NCBI GenBank assembly: GCA_963169195.1
Contig: CAUJDN010000030.1
Location: 140,943 to 204,942, forward strand
From: Acidobacteriota bacterium
Lineage (GTDB): Bacteria; Acidobacteriota; Vicinamibacteria; Vicinamibacterales; UBA2999
Length of the DNA stretch: 64,000 nucleotides
Direction of reading: 5' to 3'
The position numbers and the translations under genes are program-made. Positions 8,952-19,634 of the stretch are shown here, in pieces (position 1 is the first letter of the stretch; the number at the start of each line of letters is the position of its first letter). The notes below the pieces were generated by a model, which saw nothing but the letters and a program-made list of their open reading frames with translations, was not told the origin of the DNA and ran no database searches.

Positions 8952-11120
8952 TCACCTGTTCGGCGCGCGCTCGACGTCCAGCACGCCTTGCACACCGCGC
9001 AGCGACTTGATCACCTTCTCCAGGTGCTTCATGTCCTTGATCTCCACCGTCATCCCGATCGTGGCGTGCGCTGAATCGCCGGTGGTCGCCTCCAGGTTCG
9101 TGATGTTGGTGTTGATCTCCGCCACTCGCGCGCTGAGGGCCGCAATCATCCCTTTCCGGTCTTCGACCGCCATGGTCAGGCGGACGGTGTAGGGCGCCTG
9201 GTCGCTGCCCTTGTCCCACTCGACCTCGATCCGGCGCTCGGGATCGAACTGCAGGTTCACCACGTTCGGGCAGCTGGCCGAGTGGACCGACACGCCCTTT
9301 CCGCGGGTGATGTAGCCGACGATCTTCTCTCCGCGGATCGGATTGCAGCAGCGTGCGCGAAACACCATCAGCTCGTCGGCGCCGCGGACCTTGATGCGGT
9401 CGGCCCCCGCGCTTCCGGGGCTGAGCACGCGCTTGACGGCCGAGACCACCGGGTGCTCGGCAGGCCTCTCCTTCAGCTGATCCTGTGGCACCAGCTTGTC
9501 CAGCACCTGGCGGGCCGAAACCTTGCCGTAGCCAATCTGGGCGAGCAGGTCGTCGGGCCGCTGGGCACCGAACTCCGAGGCCACGGCGCCCATGCGTTCG
9601 CCCTCGAGGAGCTTTGCCGGGTTGAGGTCGTAGCGGCGGGCGTCCTTCTCGAACACCTTCCGCCCGAGCTCCACGGCCCGCGCCTTCTCCTCTTCCTGGA
9701 TGAGGTGCTTGATCTTGTTGCGGGCCCGGGACGTCACGACGAAGTTCAGCCAGTCGCGGCTGGGCTTCGTGGCCGCATTGGTCAACACCTCGACGATGTC
9801 TCCGTTCTTCAGCTTGGTGCGGAGCGGCACCATCCGGCCGTTGACGCGCGCGCCCACGCACTGGTGGCCGACATCGGTGTGGATGGCGTAGGCGAAGTCC
9901 ACGGGCGTGGCGCCCTTCGGCAGCACCTTCACCTGGCCGCGGGGCGTGAAGATATGCACCTCTTCGGGGTAGAGATCGATCTTCAGGTTGGTGAGGAACT
10001 CCTGCGGATCCCTGACCTCCTGCTGCCACTCGAGCAGCTGGCGGAGCCACTGGAAGTACTGCTCGTCGCGGCCCGCCCCGACACGGCCTTCCTTGTATTT
10101 CCAGTGGGCCGCGATGCCCTCCTCGGCACGGCGGTGCATCTCCTCGGTCCGGATCTGGACCTCGAAGGCCAGGCCCCTCTCGCTGACGACCGAGGTGTGC
10201 AGCGACTGGTAGCCGTTGGGACGCGGCATCGCGATGAAGTCCTTGATGCGCCCCGGTACCGGGGACCAGGTCTGGTGAATGATGCCGAGAGCGGCGTAGC
10301 AGTCCTTCACCGACGGGGTCACGACGCGCAGGGCGATGAGATCGTAGACCTCGTCGAGATCGATCTTCTGCTTCTTCAGTTTCAGCCAGATGCTGTAGAG
10401 GCGCTTGATGCGGCCGTCGATGGCGACGACGGGCACCTGTGCCTCGGCCAGCTTGGCGGAGATGCGGGCCTTGAGCTCCTCGATGCTCTCCTCGGCGGCA
10501 CGGCGCTTCGCGTCGACGCGCGCCTTCAGCGACTCGTAGGCCACCGGCTCGAGGTACTTGAAGGACAGCTCCTCGAGCTCGTTCTTGATCTTGGACATGC
10601 CCAGCCGGTTGGCGATGGGCGCGTAGATGTCGAGCGTTTCCTGGGCGATGCGGATGCGCCGGTCCTCGGGCACGTGCTGCAGCGTCCGCATGTTGTGGAG
10701 GCGGTCGGCGAGCTTGACGAGGATGACGCGGATGTCATCGACCATCGCCAGCAGCATCTTCCTGAAGTTCTCGACCTGCCGCTCCTCGCTGGTCGAGAAC
10801 GGGATGGCGCCAATCTTGGTGACGCCCTCGACGATGTGAGCAACGTCCTCGCCGAACCGCTCGCGGATCTTCTCGGGCGTCGTCAGGGTGTCCTCGACGA
10901 CGTCGTGCAGGAGGCCGGCGGCCACGCAGACAGCATCGAGCTTCATGCCGGCCAGGATGTCGGCCACCTCCAGAGGGTGGACCAGGTAGGGTTCACCTGA
11001 GTGACGGACCTGGCCCTTGTGCTCGAGGGCGGAGAACACGTACGCCCGGCGCAGGAGCTCCAGGTCGGCATCCGGGCTGTAGCCCCGGACCCGGTCGAGC
11101 AAATCCTCGAAGCGAATCAT
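8952..11120 (-). CDS. relA/spoT: Bifunctional (p)ppGpp synthetase/hydrolase RelA/SpoT
   Basis: HD domain AAGLLHDVVEDT, synthetase RPNGYQSLHTSV, TGS VDFAYAIHTDVGH, ACT domain. Confidence 0.96.
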   Translation of the reverse strand: MIRFEDLLDRVRGYSPDADLELLRRAYVFSALEHKGQVRHSGEPYLVHPLEVADILAGMKLDAVCVAAGLLHDVVEDTLTTPEKIRERFGEDVAHIVEGVTKIGAIPFSTSEERQVENFRKMLLAMVDDIRVILVKLADRLHNMRTLQHVPEDRRIRIAQETLDIYAPIANRLGMSKIKNELEELSFKYLEPVAYESLKARVDAKRRAAEESIEELKARISAKLAEAQVPVVAIDGRIKRLYSIWLKLKKQKIDLDEVYDLIALRVVTPSVKDCYAALGIIHQTWSPVPGRIKDFIAMPRPNGYQSLHTSVVSERGLAFEVQIRTEEMHRRAEEGIAAHWKYKEGRVGAGRDEQYFQWLRQLLEWQQEVRDPQEFLTNLKIDLYPEEVHIFTPRGQVKVLPKGATPVDFAYAIHTDVGHQCVGARVNGRMVPLRTKLKNGDIVEVLTNAATKPSRDWLNFVVTSRARNKIKHLIQEEEKARAVELGRKVFEKDARRYDLNPAKLLEGERMGAVASEFGAQRPDDLLAQIGYGKVSARQVLDKLVPQDQLKERPAEHPVVSAVKRVLSPGSAGADRIKVRGADELMVFRARCCNPIRGEKIVGYITRGKGVSVHSASCPNVVNLQFDPERRIEVEWDKGSDQAPYTVRLTMAVEDRKGMIAALSARVAEINTNITNLEATTGDSAHATIGMTVEIKDMKHLEKVIKSLRGVQGVLDVERAPNR

Positions 11121-11305
11121 CGCGAGCGGTGTCTAAGGCAGACAGAGGGAAGATCCGCCTTTCCGGACCCATCATAGGGTCGGGGTTGCAGGGGGTCAAG
11201 AAACGGGGCTATACTCCCGGTCTTCCCGGCCGAACGGCGTGGACGAATGTAAGCGCTTGTAACGGCTCGACTTGGGAACCACCACAGCACTGCAGGGGGA
11301 CGACG

Positions 11306-12277
11306 ATGAGGATTCGGTCAGCGGGAGCGTACTTGGCGCTGGTCGCCGGGATGGGTGTGGCAATCGCCGGGTGCAGCCAGATTGGCCAGATCAAGGCCAT
11401 GAAGGCGTTCAAGGACGGCAACAAGCTGTATGCCAGCAACGACTTCCGGGGCGCCGCGGCCAAGTACGAGGAGGCCGTCGCGGCCGACCCGAACGGCGAG
11501 CTCAACTCCTGTGGCAACAGCCCGGGCTGCGTCTACTTCTTCCTGGCAAACTCCTACGACAACCTGTATCGGCCGGCCCGCAAGGGCGAGCCGCAGAACG
11601 ATGCCTACCTCACCAAGGCGGTCGAGTACTACAAGCTGGCGTCCGAGAAGATTGCCGACCCGACCTTCAAGACGCGGTCGCTCGAATACCTGGTGGCGGC
11701 GTACGGGCCCGACAAGTTGAACGACCCGACGATGGCCGAGCCGATCATTCAGGAGATGATCCGCCTCACGCCGGACGAGCCGACCAATTACTTCGCGCTG
11801 GCACGCCTCTACCAGGACTCGGGTGAGTACGAGCTCGCCGAGCAGACCTTCCTGAAGGCGCGCGATGCCCGCCCGAACGACCCGGCCGTCTACCTGCAGC
11901 TCGCGAACTTCTACAATACGCAGGGCGACTTCGAGAAGACCATCCAGTACCTCAACGAGCGCATCAAGATCGAGCCGAACAACCCGGAGGCCCACTACAC
12001 GGTGGCCACCTACTACTGGGACAAGGCCAACCGCGACTTCCGCCTCACCGACAAGGAAAAGATCCAGTACGTGATGGACGGTCTCGGGTCGGTGGACAAG
12101 GCCATCTCGATCAAGACCGACTACATGGAGGCCATTGCCTACAAGAACCTCCTGCTCCGCCTCCAGGCCAACCTCGAGAAGGACCCGAAGAAGCAGCAGG
12201 CCCTGCTCAAGGAGGCCGACTCGCTCCGCGACAAGGCCACGGAACTCCGCAAGCAGAAGGCGACCGGCACCGATTAG
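11306..12277 (+). CDS. TPR-repeat lipoprotein
   Basis: Lipobox-like signal VAIAGC; TPR-like repeats. Confidence 0.8.
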   Translation: MRIRSAGAYLALVAGMGVAIAGCSQIGQIKAMKAFKDGNKLYASNDFRGAAAKYEEAVAADPNGELNSCGNSPGCVYFFLANSYDNLYRPARKGEPQNDAYLTKAVEYYKLASEKIADPTFKTRSLEYLVAAYGPDKLNDPTMAEPIIQEMIRLTPDEPTNYFALARLYQDSGEYELAEQTFLKARDARPNDPAVYLQLANFYNTQGDFEKTIQYLNERIKIEPNNPEAHYTVATYYWDKANRDFRLTDKEKIQYVMDGLGSVDKAISIKTDYMEAIAYKNLLLRLQANLEKDPKKQQALLKEADSLRDKATELRKQKATGTD

Positions 12278-12319
12278 TCCGGCGGATCTGGTAGACAGAC
12301 TACATTCTGGCGTTCGACC

Positions 12320-12362
12320 AAATCGGGCCGCTCCGCGCACGCGGGGCGGCCCGATTTTCTTG
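12320..12362 (+). terminator. Intrinsic terminator after TPR lipoprotein
   Basis: AAATCGGGCCGCTCCGC-GCAC-GCGGGGCGGCCCGATTT followed by TTCTTG; 17-bp stem. Confidence 0.85.
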
Positions 12363-12447
12363 CGCAACCCGCGGCGCGCGCACGTCCGTTTTCCTTTACT
12401 CTGCCGTAACGAATGGGTGGTACTTTTGGTGGGTTGAGGAAAGGTGA

Positions 12448-15400
12448 ATGAGGACGACTATGTCTTTGTCTCTTGGACGATGCCGATACCTGCTGCTCCT
12501 GTTGTGCCTGCTCGCCTGGCCCGTACCCACGGCCAGTGCACAGGGTGTCACCACCGGCTCGTTGACCGGTGTGGTCACCGACTCCCAGATGTCACCTGTC
12601 TCGGGCGCCAGCGTGATTGCCATCCACGCACCGTCGGGGACCAACTACGAAGCCACCACCCGCGCCGACGGCCGCTTCACCATCCTGGGCGTGCGTGTCG
12701 GCGGTCCCTACATCGTGACGGTCGCCTACGTCGGAACCGGGACGGCCTTTGAACCGCAGACCGTCGAGGACGTGATCGTCAACCTCGGCGTGGCGACTGA
12801 TGTCGACATCACCGTGAAGGCCATCGCGGTCCAGGAAACGGTCACCGTCGTCGGGCAGTCGGACGCGGTGTTCAGCTCGAACCGCACCGGCGCCGCGACC
12901 GCGGTGGTGCGCGAGCAGATCGCCACGCTGCCGAACCTGAGCAACCGCCTCGAGAACTTCACGCGCCTGACGCCGCAGGCGAGCGGCCTGTCGGTGGCGG
13001 GCCAGGACAGCCGCCTGAACAACATCACCGTGGACGGGTCGTACTTCAACAACTCGTTCGGCCTGAACAACTCACCGGGGGATCGCACCGGCGTGGCGCC
13101 CATTTCGCCGCAGGCCGTGGAGCAGATTCAGGTGAACGTGGCCCCCTACGACGTGCGGCAGGGCAACTTCGTGGGCGCGGGCATCAACACCGTGACCCGG
13201 AGCGGGACCAACCAGTACACCGGCTCGGTGTACCGGCAGTTCCGCAACGAGAACCAGGTCGGGACCGAGGCGAAGAACCTCAAGGTGAACCCCGGCACGT
13301 TCGAGTTCGCGAACACGGGCGGCTGGGTGGGCGGCCCGATCGTGCGGAACAAGGCCTTCTTCTTCGGCAACATCGAGGACGAGGCGCTGACGCAGCCGGG
13401 CACGACCTTCCGGGCCAACGCCGGTGGCGAGCCCGTCGTCGGCGGCACGACCCGCGTGCTGGCGTCCGACCTGAACGCGGTGAGCCAGTTCATGCAGTCG
13501 AACTTCGGCTACGACACCGGTGGGTACGAGGGATACGACTTCGAGGTGCCCGCCCGCCGCTATCTGGTGAAGGGCGACTACAACGTGAACGCATCGAACA
13601 AGATCACGTTCCGCTATCTGCAACTCGACTCGAGCTCCGACATCCTCATGTCCAACTCGAGCTCGCTCGGCTTCGGCAACCGCCGGACGAGCCAGTTCTC
13701 GATGAACTTCGCGAACTCGAACTACAAGCAGCTCGAGGAGATCAAGTCGGGCGTCGGCGAATGGAACTCGGTGATCGGCAACACCATGTCGAACTCGCTC
13801 ATCGTCGGCTACACCAGCCAGGACGAGAGCCGCGAGTCGGTGGGCTCGTTCTTCCCGATGATCGACATCCTCGGGGGCGACAACACCGGCTACATGTCGC
13901 TCGGCTTCGAGCCGTTCACGCCCAACAACGAGCTTCGCTACAAGACCTTCCAGCTGCAGAACAACTTCACCAAGTTCGCCAGCCGGCACACGCTGACCTT
14001 TGGAGGCACGTTCGAGCGCTACCGGTCGGAGAACGTGTTCTTCCCGGGCTCGCAGAGCGTCTACGTCTACAACTCGCTTGACGACTTCTACGCCGACCTC
14101 AACGGCTACATCGCGAACCCGAATCGCACGACGTCGCCAATCACGCTTCGGCGGTTCCAGGTCCGGTGGAACAACATCCCGGGCCAGGAGAAGCCGCTGC
14201 AGCCGCTCGAGGTCACCTACACCGGCGCCTACGCGCAGGATGAATGGAGCGTGTCCGACAACCTGAAGGTCACGGCGGGCGTCCGCTTCGACGTGCCCTT
14301 CTTCGGCGAGACCGGCTACGAGAACGCCGTGGCGGACGCCCTGACGTTCCGCGACGAGGGCGGCCAGCCCGTGCAGTACTCGACGGCCAAGCTGCCCGAC
14401 GCGAACATCCTCTGGTCGCCGCGCCTCGGCTTCAACTGGAATGTGGACCCGGAGCGCCGAACACAGGTCCGCGGCGGCACCGGCATCTTCACCGGCCGGC
14501 CGGCCTACGTGTGGATCTCCAACCAGATCGGCAACACCGGCGTCCTGACCGGCTTCCAGCAGCTCGACAACACGACGGCGCGGCCGTTCAACCCGAACCC
14601 GGACGCCTACAAGGCGGCCAACGTGACGGGCGCTCCGGCGTCGTCGTTCGAGCTGGCGCTGACCGATCCCGGCTTCAAGTTCCCACAGCTCTGGCGGACC
14701 AACATCGCCGTCGATCGGCGGCTGCCGTGGGGGATCACCGGCACCGCCGAATTCCTCTACAACCGTGACGTGAATGGCGTGTATTACATCAACGCCAACC
14801 TGCCGCAGGCGCAGTCGGCCTTCGCCGGCGCCGACAGCCGGCCGCGCTACACCAACACCCGGCTGAACTCGCAGGTGGCCAACGCCGTCGTCCTGAAGAA
14901 CCAGAACGTCGGCCGGTCGTGGAACATGGCGTTCTCCGCCGCCAGGAACTTCACCGGCGGCTTCGTGAAGACGGCCTACAGCTACGGCGAGGCCAAGAAC
15001 ACCGTGGACCCGGGCTCGATTGCCTTCGGCTCGTGGAACAACAACCCGCACCCCGGCGACCCGAACAATCCCGGCCTGGGCTACGCAGCCGGGTCACCCG
15101 GTCACCGGTTCTTCCTGACGGGCTCGTACACCAGGGAGTACTTCGGCTTCGGCGCCACGACCGCGTCGTTCTTCTACGAGGCCAGGACCATCGGCAGCGC
15201 CAGCTACGTCTTCTCCGGCGACCTGAACAGCGACGGCGGCACGGCGAACGACCTCCTCTACATCCACCGCGACACCTCGGAGATGAACTTCCAGAGCTTT
15301 GCGTCGGGCGGGCGCACGTACACGGCGGCCGAGCAGGCTGCAGCCTGGAACGCGTTCATCGAGCAGGACGACTACCTGCGCGAGCGCCGCGGGCAGTACG

Positions 15401-15750
15401 CCGAGCGCGGCGCGGTCTTCCTGCCGCTCGTCAAGCGCCTCGACTTCAGCGTGTCGCAAGAGCTGTTCGCCTCGCTGAAGGGCCGGCGTCACTCGTTCCA
15501 GTTCCGGGCCGACTTCATCAACTTCGGCAACCTGCTGAACAAGAACTGGGGCGTGGCCCAGCGCCTCGTGTCGAACTCGCCGCTGATCGTCCCGACCGCC
15601 GCGCAGGGCGGCCCCCGGGATGCACAGGGCCGCGCGCAGTACCGCCTGCGGGTCGTGAACAACGAGCTCATGTCCCGGTCCTACGAGCAGACCGCCGATC
15701 TGCTCGACGTCTGGCGCATTCAGTTCGGCATTCGCTACACGTTCAACTGA
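12448..15750 (+). CDS. Oar-like TonB-dependent receptor with carboxypeptidase-regulatory-like N-terminus
   Basis: GSLTGVVTDSQMSPVSGASV domain, plug LPNLSNRLENFTRLTPQ, NTVTRSGTNQYTGSVY, C-terminal FGIRYTFN. Confidence 0.9.
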   Translation: MRTTMSLSLGRCRYLLLLLCLLAWPVPTASAQGVTTGSLTGVVTDSQMSPVSGASVIAIHAPSGTNYEATTRADGRFTILGVRVGGPYIVTVAYVGTGTAFEPQTVEDVIVNLGVATDVDITVKAIAVQETVTVVGQSDAVFSSNRTGAATAVVREQIATLPNLSNRLENFTRLTPQASGLSVAGQDSRLNNITVDGSYFNNSFGLNNSPGDRTGVAPISPQAVEQIQVNVAPYDVRQGNFVGAGINTVTRSGTNQYTGSVYRQFRNENQVGTEAKNLKVNPGTFEFANTGGWVGGPIVRNKAFFFGNIEDEALTQPGTTFRANAGGEPVVGGTTRVLASDLNAVSQFMQSNFGYDTGGYEGYDFEVPARRYLVKGDYNVNASNKITFRYLQLDSSSDILMSNSSSLGFGNRRTSQFSMNFANSNYKQLEEIKSGVGEWNSVIGNTMSNSLIVGYTSQDESRESVGSFFPMIDILGGDNTGYMSLGFEPFTPNNELRYKTFQLQNNFTKFASRHTLTFGGTFERYRSENVFFPGSQSVYVYNSLDDFYADLNGYIANPNRTTSPITLRRFQVRWNNIPGQEKPLQPLEVTYTGAYAQDEWSVSDNLKVTAGVRFDVPFFGETGYENAVADALTFRDEGGQPVQYSTAKLPDANILWSPRLGFNWNVDPERRTQVRGGTGIFTGRPAYVWISNQIGNTGVLTGFQQLDNTTARPFNPNPDAYKAANVTGAPASSFELALTDPGFKFPQLWRTNIAVDRRLPWGITGTAEFLYNRDVNGVYYINANLPQAQSAFAGADSRPRYTNTRLNSQVANAVVLKNQNVGRSWNMAFSAARNFTGGFVKTAYSYGEAKNTVDPGSIAFGSWNNNPHPGDPNNPGLGYAAGSPGHRFFLTGSYTREYFGFGATTASFFYEARTIGSASYVFSGDLNSDGGTANDLLYIHRDTSEMNFQSFASGGRTYTAAEQAAAWNAFIEQDDYLRERRGQYAERGAVFLPLVKRLDFSVSQELFASLKGRRHSFQFRADFINFGNLLNKNWGVAQRLVSNSPLIVPTAAQGGPRDAQGRAQYRLRVVNNELMSRSYEQTADLLDVWRIQFGIRYTFN

Positions 15751-15838
15751 AGACGCCGATTGGGCCGCAGATGACGCGGACGGCGCAGATGCACGGCCCT
15801 CGGACGCCGCCGTAAGGCCCCGGAGGCGGCACTTGGAA

Positions 15839-15870
15839 CGGCCTCGGTCGGAACGCTCCGGCCGAGGCCG
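15839..15870. terminator. Strong hairpin after TonB-dependent receptor
   Basis: CGGCCTCGGTCGGA-ACGC-TCCGGCCGAGGCCG. Confidence 0.55.
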
Positions 15871-15876
15871 CTCGTT

Positions 15877-15918
15877 CGCACCCGTTCGCACCCGCCCGCA
15901 CCCGCCCGCACCCGTACG
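15877..15918. repeat. Short tandem CGCACCCG(C/T)(C/T) repeats
   Basis: cgcacccgttcgcacccgcccgcacccgcccgcacccg. Confidence 0.75.
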
Positions 15919-15947
15919 CTAGACTGCGCGGAGGGAGGTCCCTGTCC

Positions 15948-17696
15948 ATGTCCCGCCGCGTCTTCACGCCCCTTGTGCTGGCCCTGGCCCTGCTGGCCGG
16001 AGCGGCCTTGCGAGCGCAGCAAGCCTCGCTCGGACAGGTCGACTTCCCCACCTCGGCAAGCGGCCCGGCCCAGGAGGCCTTCACTCGGGGCGTGCTGCTG
16101 CTGCACAGCTTCGAGTACGACGACGCGCGGGAGGCGTTCCTGGAGGCGCAGAAGGCCGACCCCGGCTTTGCCATGGCCTACTGGGGCGAGGCCATGACCC
16201 ACAGCCACCCCCTGTGGGGGCAGGCTTCACTGGAGAAGGCGCAGGCCGCGCTCGGCCGTCTGGCGCCCACAGCGGCTGAGCGACAGGCCAGGGCCGGCTC
16301 CGAGAAGGAACGGGCATGGCTGCAGGCCGTCGACGCGTTGTTCGGCCCTGGCGAGAAGGTGGAGCGCGATACCGCGTACGCCAGCCGCATGCGGCAGATG
16401 CACGAGCGATTTCCCGACGATCTCGAGGTGAAGGCGTTCTACGCGCTGGCGATCCTCGGGACGAGCCACGGGGGCCGCGAGATGGCGGCCTCCATGAAGG
16501 CCGCGGCGCTCGCGGAGGAGGTCTACCGGCAGAATCCGCGGCACCCCGGCGCCGCACACTACCTGATTCACGCCTACGACGACCCCATCCACGCACCCCT
16601 CGGCCTCCGCTACGCGGCCGCCTACTCGAGGCTCGCGCCCTCGGCGTCCCACGCCCTTCACATGCCGTCGCACATCTACTTCGCGCTGGGCATGTGGGAC
16701 GAGGCGAGCGAGACGAACGAGCGCTCGGTCCGGGCCGCCGACGAGCGGGTGGCCCGCAAGGGCCTGGGCGTGGACGACCGCGCCTTCCGCGCCCTGTTGT
16801 GGCTCAGCTACAGCTACCTCCAGCAGGGACGCCTGGCGGACGCCAGGGGCGTACTCGACCGGACCGAGCAGGCCGCGGCCGAGAGTGGATCGGCCATGGC
16901 GCGCAGCCATCTCGCGCTCGGCCGCGCCGCGTGGCTCGTTGAAACGCGTCGGTGGATGGACGCGAGACCCGCGGTGGATCCCGAGGGCCTGAGCGCCGAT
17001 GCGACGGCGGCCGACCTGTTTGCCGTAGGCATGGCGGCGTTCAGGAGCGGCAACCGCACAGGCGGGAACGAGGCGCTGCAGCGCATCGCCCTGCTCGTCG
17101 GCGATGGCGACCGCCCGCTCCGCAGCGTGACCACGGCGCGCCCCGCGCCCACGGCGCGGTCCGGCCCCACGCGTCCGGGGGTCACCCCCATCCCGACTCC
17201 ACGTCCCATCAGGCCGGAGCCGCCTGCCGCCCAGGGTGCACAGGCTCGAGCCGGGCAGCCCGCCGAGGGAAGCGGGAGTGGACGGCGGGTGGCCGCCGTG
17301 ATGGCCCAGCAACTGGAGGCCATCCTGATCTTCTCTGAAGGCCGCCGTGACGAAGCGATCGTCCTTGCGCGGCAGGCGGCTGCGGTGGAGGACGGACTGA
17401 GCTTCGAGTCCGGCCCGCCGCTCCCGGTGAAGCCCGGGCACGAGCTCGTCGGGGACCTGCTCATGGACGTGCGGCGTCCGGGCGAGGCGATGCCGGAGTA
17501 CGAGGCGGCGCTCGTGAAGGCGCCCGGACGTGCCCTCTCACTGCTGGGCCTGTTCCGCGCGGCCACGGCCGTGCGGGACATCGAGAAGGCACAGGCGGCC
17601 GCCGCCGAGCTGAGGAGGGTCTGGCGCCGTGCGGACAGGACGCTGCCCGAGCTCCGCGAGGTCATGGCCGGCGCTCCGACGTCGAGCTCGCGCTAG
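15948..17696 (+). CDS. Secreted tetratricopeptide-repeat protein
   Basis: Signal peptide; TPR-like sequence; Pro-rich linker near 17.2 kb. Confidence 0.75.
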   Translation: MSRRVFTPLVLALALLAGAALRAQQASLGQVDFPTSASGPAQEAFTRGVLLLHSFEYDDAREAFLEAQKADPGFAMAYWGEAMTHSHPLWGQASLEKAQAALGRLAPTAAERQARAGSEKERAWLQAVDALFGPGEKVERDTAYASRMRQMHERFPDDLEVKAFYALAILGTSHGGREMAASMKAAALAEEVYRQNPRHPGAAHYLIHAYDDPIHAPLGLRYAAAYSRLAPSASHALHMPSHIYFALGMWDEASETNERSVRAADERVARKGLGVDDRAFRALLWLSYSYLQQGRLADARGVLDRTEQAAAESGSAMARSHLALGRAAWLVETRRWMDARPAVDPEGLSADATAADLFAVGMAAFRSGNRTGGNEALQRIALLVGDGDRPLRSVTTARPAPTARSGPTRPGVTPIPTPRPIRPEPPAAQGAQARAGQPAEGSGSGRRVAAVMAQQLEAILIFSEGRRDEAIVLARQAAAVEDGLSFESGPPLPVKPGHELVGDLLMDVRRPGEAMPEYEAALVKAPGRALSLLGLFRAATAVRDIEKAQAAAAELRRVWRRADRTLPELREVMAGAPTSSSR

Positions 17697-17766
17697 CAGG
17701 GCCGGGGGTTCGCGGCACGGCCGTGGCGAGGACCGCCACGGCCTGGAGACTGGAGGAAAGACAAGA

Positions 17767-17796
17767 GGGCCGCCCGGAATCCCTTCCGGGCGGCCC
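17767..17796. terminator. Bidirectional hairpin between convergent genes
   Basis: GGGCCGCCCGGAA-TCCC-TTCCGGGCGGCCC, perfect 13-bp stem. Confidence 0.65.
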
Positions 17797-17824
17797 AGTC
17801 TGTTCTGAGGCGTGAAACGAACGG

Positions 17825-18295
17825 CTAGTCGGTGCCCGTGGCTCCGGCTGCGCGGCGCATGGCCTCGGTGACGATCCCGACCTTTTCGACCCCGGCGCCC
17901 TTCGCGGCGTCGATGACCTCGACGATGTCGCCGTAGCGGAGGGAGCCGGCGCCGGCGATGAACATCGTCTTGTCCTTGCGGGTCTCGAAGATGGTGCGGA
18001 GGCGGCTCTCGAGTTCCATGACCGTGACATCCTGCTTGTTGACCGAGATCCGTCGGTCAGCCGTGTACTCGAGCACGATCTGCGAGACGTCCACCTGCTG
18101 CTGCTGGGCCTGCTGAGTCTCGGCCGGGAGGTTGATGTCCAGGCCCTTCTGCGAGAGCGGCAGGGCCGCCATGAAGATGACGAGCAGCACGAGGAGCACG
18201 TCGATCATGGGAGTGATGTTCATGTCGCCCGACACTTCGAGCTTCTTGCCCATGAACACTTTTTCGGCGCCGAAATGCTGATGCGCGTGGGCCAT
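17825..18295 (-). CDS. exbD: ExbD/TolR-family biopolymer transporter
   Basis: MNITPMIDVLLVLLVIFM and ExbD C-terminal fold. Confidence 0.9.
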   Translation of the reverse strand: MAHAHQHFGAEKVFMGKKLEVSGDMNITPMIDVLLVLLVIFMAALPLSQKGLDINLPAETQQAQQQQVDVSQIVLEYTADRRISVNKQDVTVMELESRLRTIFETRKDKTMFIAGAGSLRYGDIVEVIDAAKGAGVEKVGIVTEAMRRAAGATGTD

Positions 18296-18298
18296 GAC

Positions 18299-18736
18299 TC
18301 AGTTCCCTCCCGCCTGGCCGGGCCGCTGCTTGGGGTCGGTGATGAGGCCCATGTCCTCGATGCCGGCCGACCGCAGCTGGTCCATGGCGGCCATGATGGC
18401 GCTGTACTGCGCGTCTTCATCGGCCTTGATGAGTACGATCCGCTCGGCCTTTTCCGCCAGGATGTCCTCGACGCGCTGCCGCAGCTCGTCTTCGCGGACG
18501 GGCACGCCGTTCACGAAGAAGCGTCCCTGCGAGTCGATGGCGACGACGGTCTGGTCCTGGGTTTCCGGCTTGTCCGCACTGTAGGCTGCGACGGGCAGCT
18601 TGACGTCCGCGCCCTTCTGCAGCAGTGGCGCCACGATCATCATGATGATGAGCAGCACCAGCATCACGTCCACGAGCGGGGTGACATTGATGTCGGACTT
18701 GATTCCGCCTTTTGCCCCGCCGACGTCCATTGCCAT
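18299..18736 (-). CDS. exbD: ExbD/TolR-family biopolymer transporter (second copy)
   Basis: INVTPLVDVMLVLLIIMMIV. Confidence 0.9.
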   Translation of the reverse strand: MAMDVGGAKGGIKSDINVTPLVDVMLVLLIIMMIVAPLLQKGADVKLPVAAYSADKPETQDQTVVAIDSQGRFFVNGVPVREDELRQRVEDILAEKAERIVLIKADEDAQYSAIMAAMDQLRSAGIEDMGLITDPKQRPGQAGGN

Positions 18737-18810
18737 GTCGGTTCTCCTTGAATTGCCGTCGCACGGCCGAGGCGCCGGGAGTGCCCCGGCGCCTCAACCC
18801 GTGGCCCAAG

Positions 18811-19584
18811 CTAGGCGGCGGTCTTCTTGATGAAGTAGTCCACCATCTCCGACGAGGAGTTGTCCATCTCGACGTTGAAGTACTCGAGACGGCCCGACAG
18901 GTAGTTGTAGAACCACACCGCCGGGATGGCGACGAAGAGGCCGAGCGCGGTTTCGACGAGGGCCTCGGCGATGCCGGCCGAGACGGCGCCGATGCCGCCC
19001 GAACCGGTCGAGGCGATACCGACGAATGCGTTGATGACGCCGACGACCGTGCCGAGCAGACCCACGAACGGCGCCGTGGCGCCGATGGTGGCGAGACCCG
19101 AGACGCCCTTCTTGAGGTCGTTCGACGTCAGCGCGGTGGCACGCTGAATCGAGCGGCGCACGGTGTCGAGGACGTCCTCGCGCGAGAGGTTCGATCCGCT
19201 CTCCTGCTGGAACTGGTATTCCTGGAGGCCGGCGAGCACCACCTTGGCGAGGTGGCTGTAGCGGTATTCCTTGGCCGAGGAGAGCGCGATGGCTTCCTTC
19301 AGGCGGCCTTCCTTGAGGTGCTTGGCCACCTGCGGGGCGTAGAGCTTTGACTGCTTCTTCGCCTGGCCGAAGGTGTAGATGCGCTCGATGGCGACGCCCA
19401 CCGACCAGAACGACATGACGAAGAGCACCACGGCGATGGCCATGGCGACCGCGCCCATCTGCTCGAACATCTCGACGAGGTCGAGGCCTCCACCTTCCTG
19501 CGCGAACGCAGGGGTGGCGACAAGCGCCATGGCGAGCCCGGCATATGCGATCCGCCCGATCTGACCCAGCTTCCGACCTTCCAT
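18811..19584 (-). CDS. exbB: MotA/TolQ/ExbB proton channel family protein
   Basis: GLATIGATAPFVGLLGTVVGVINAF, ALVETALGLFVAIPAVWFYN; SD GGAGG before MEGRKLG. Confidence 0.92.
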   Translation of the reverse strand: MEGRKLGQIGRIAYAGLAMALVATPAFAQEGGGLDLVEMFEQMGAVAMAIAVVLFVMSFWSVGVAIERIYTFGQAKKQSKLYAPQVAKHLKEGRLKEAIALSSAKEYRYSHLAKVVLAGLQEYQFQQESGSNLSREDVLDTVRRSIQRATALTSNDLKKGVSGLATIGATAPFVGLLGTVVGVINAFVGIASTGSGGIGAVSAGIAEALVETALGLFVAIPAVWFYNYLSGRLEYFNVEMDNSSSEMVDYFIKKTAA

Positions 19585-19634
19585 CGCATTCCTCCCGAAA
19601 AAGTCCGTGTTACCGGTTGAAAACATGGCCACTC

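Noticed and set aside
12135-12437. 100-aa plus-strand ORF across the terminator after the TPR lipoprotein
   Set aside because: Overlaps the lipoprotein in another frame and runs through a strong terminator.
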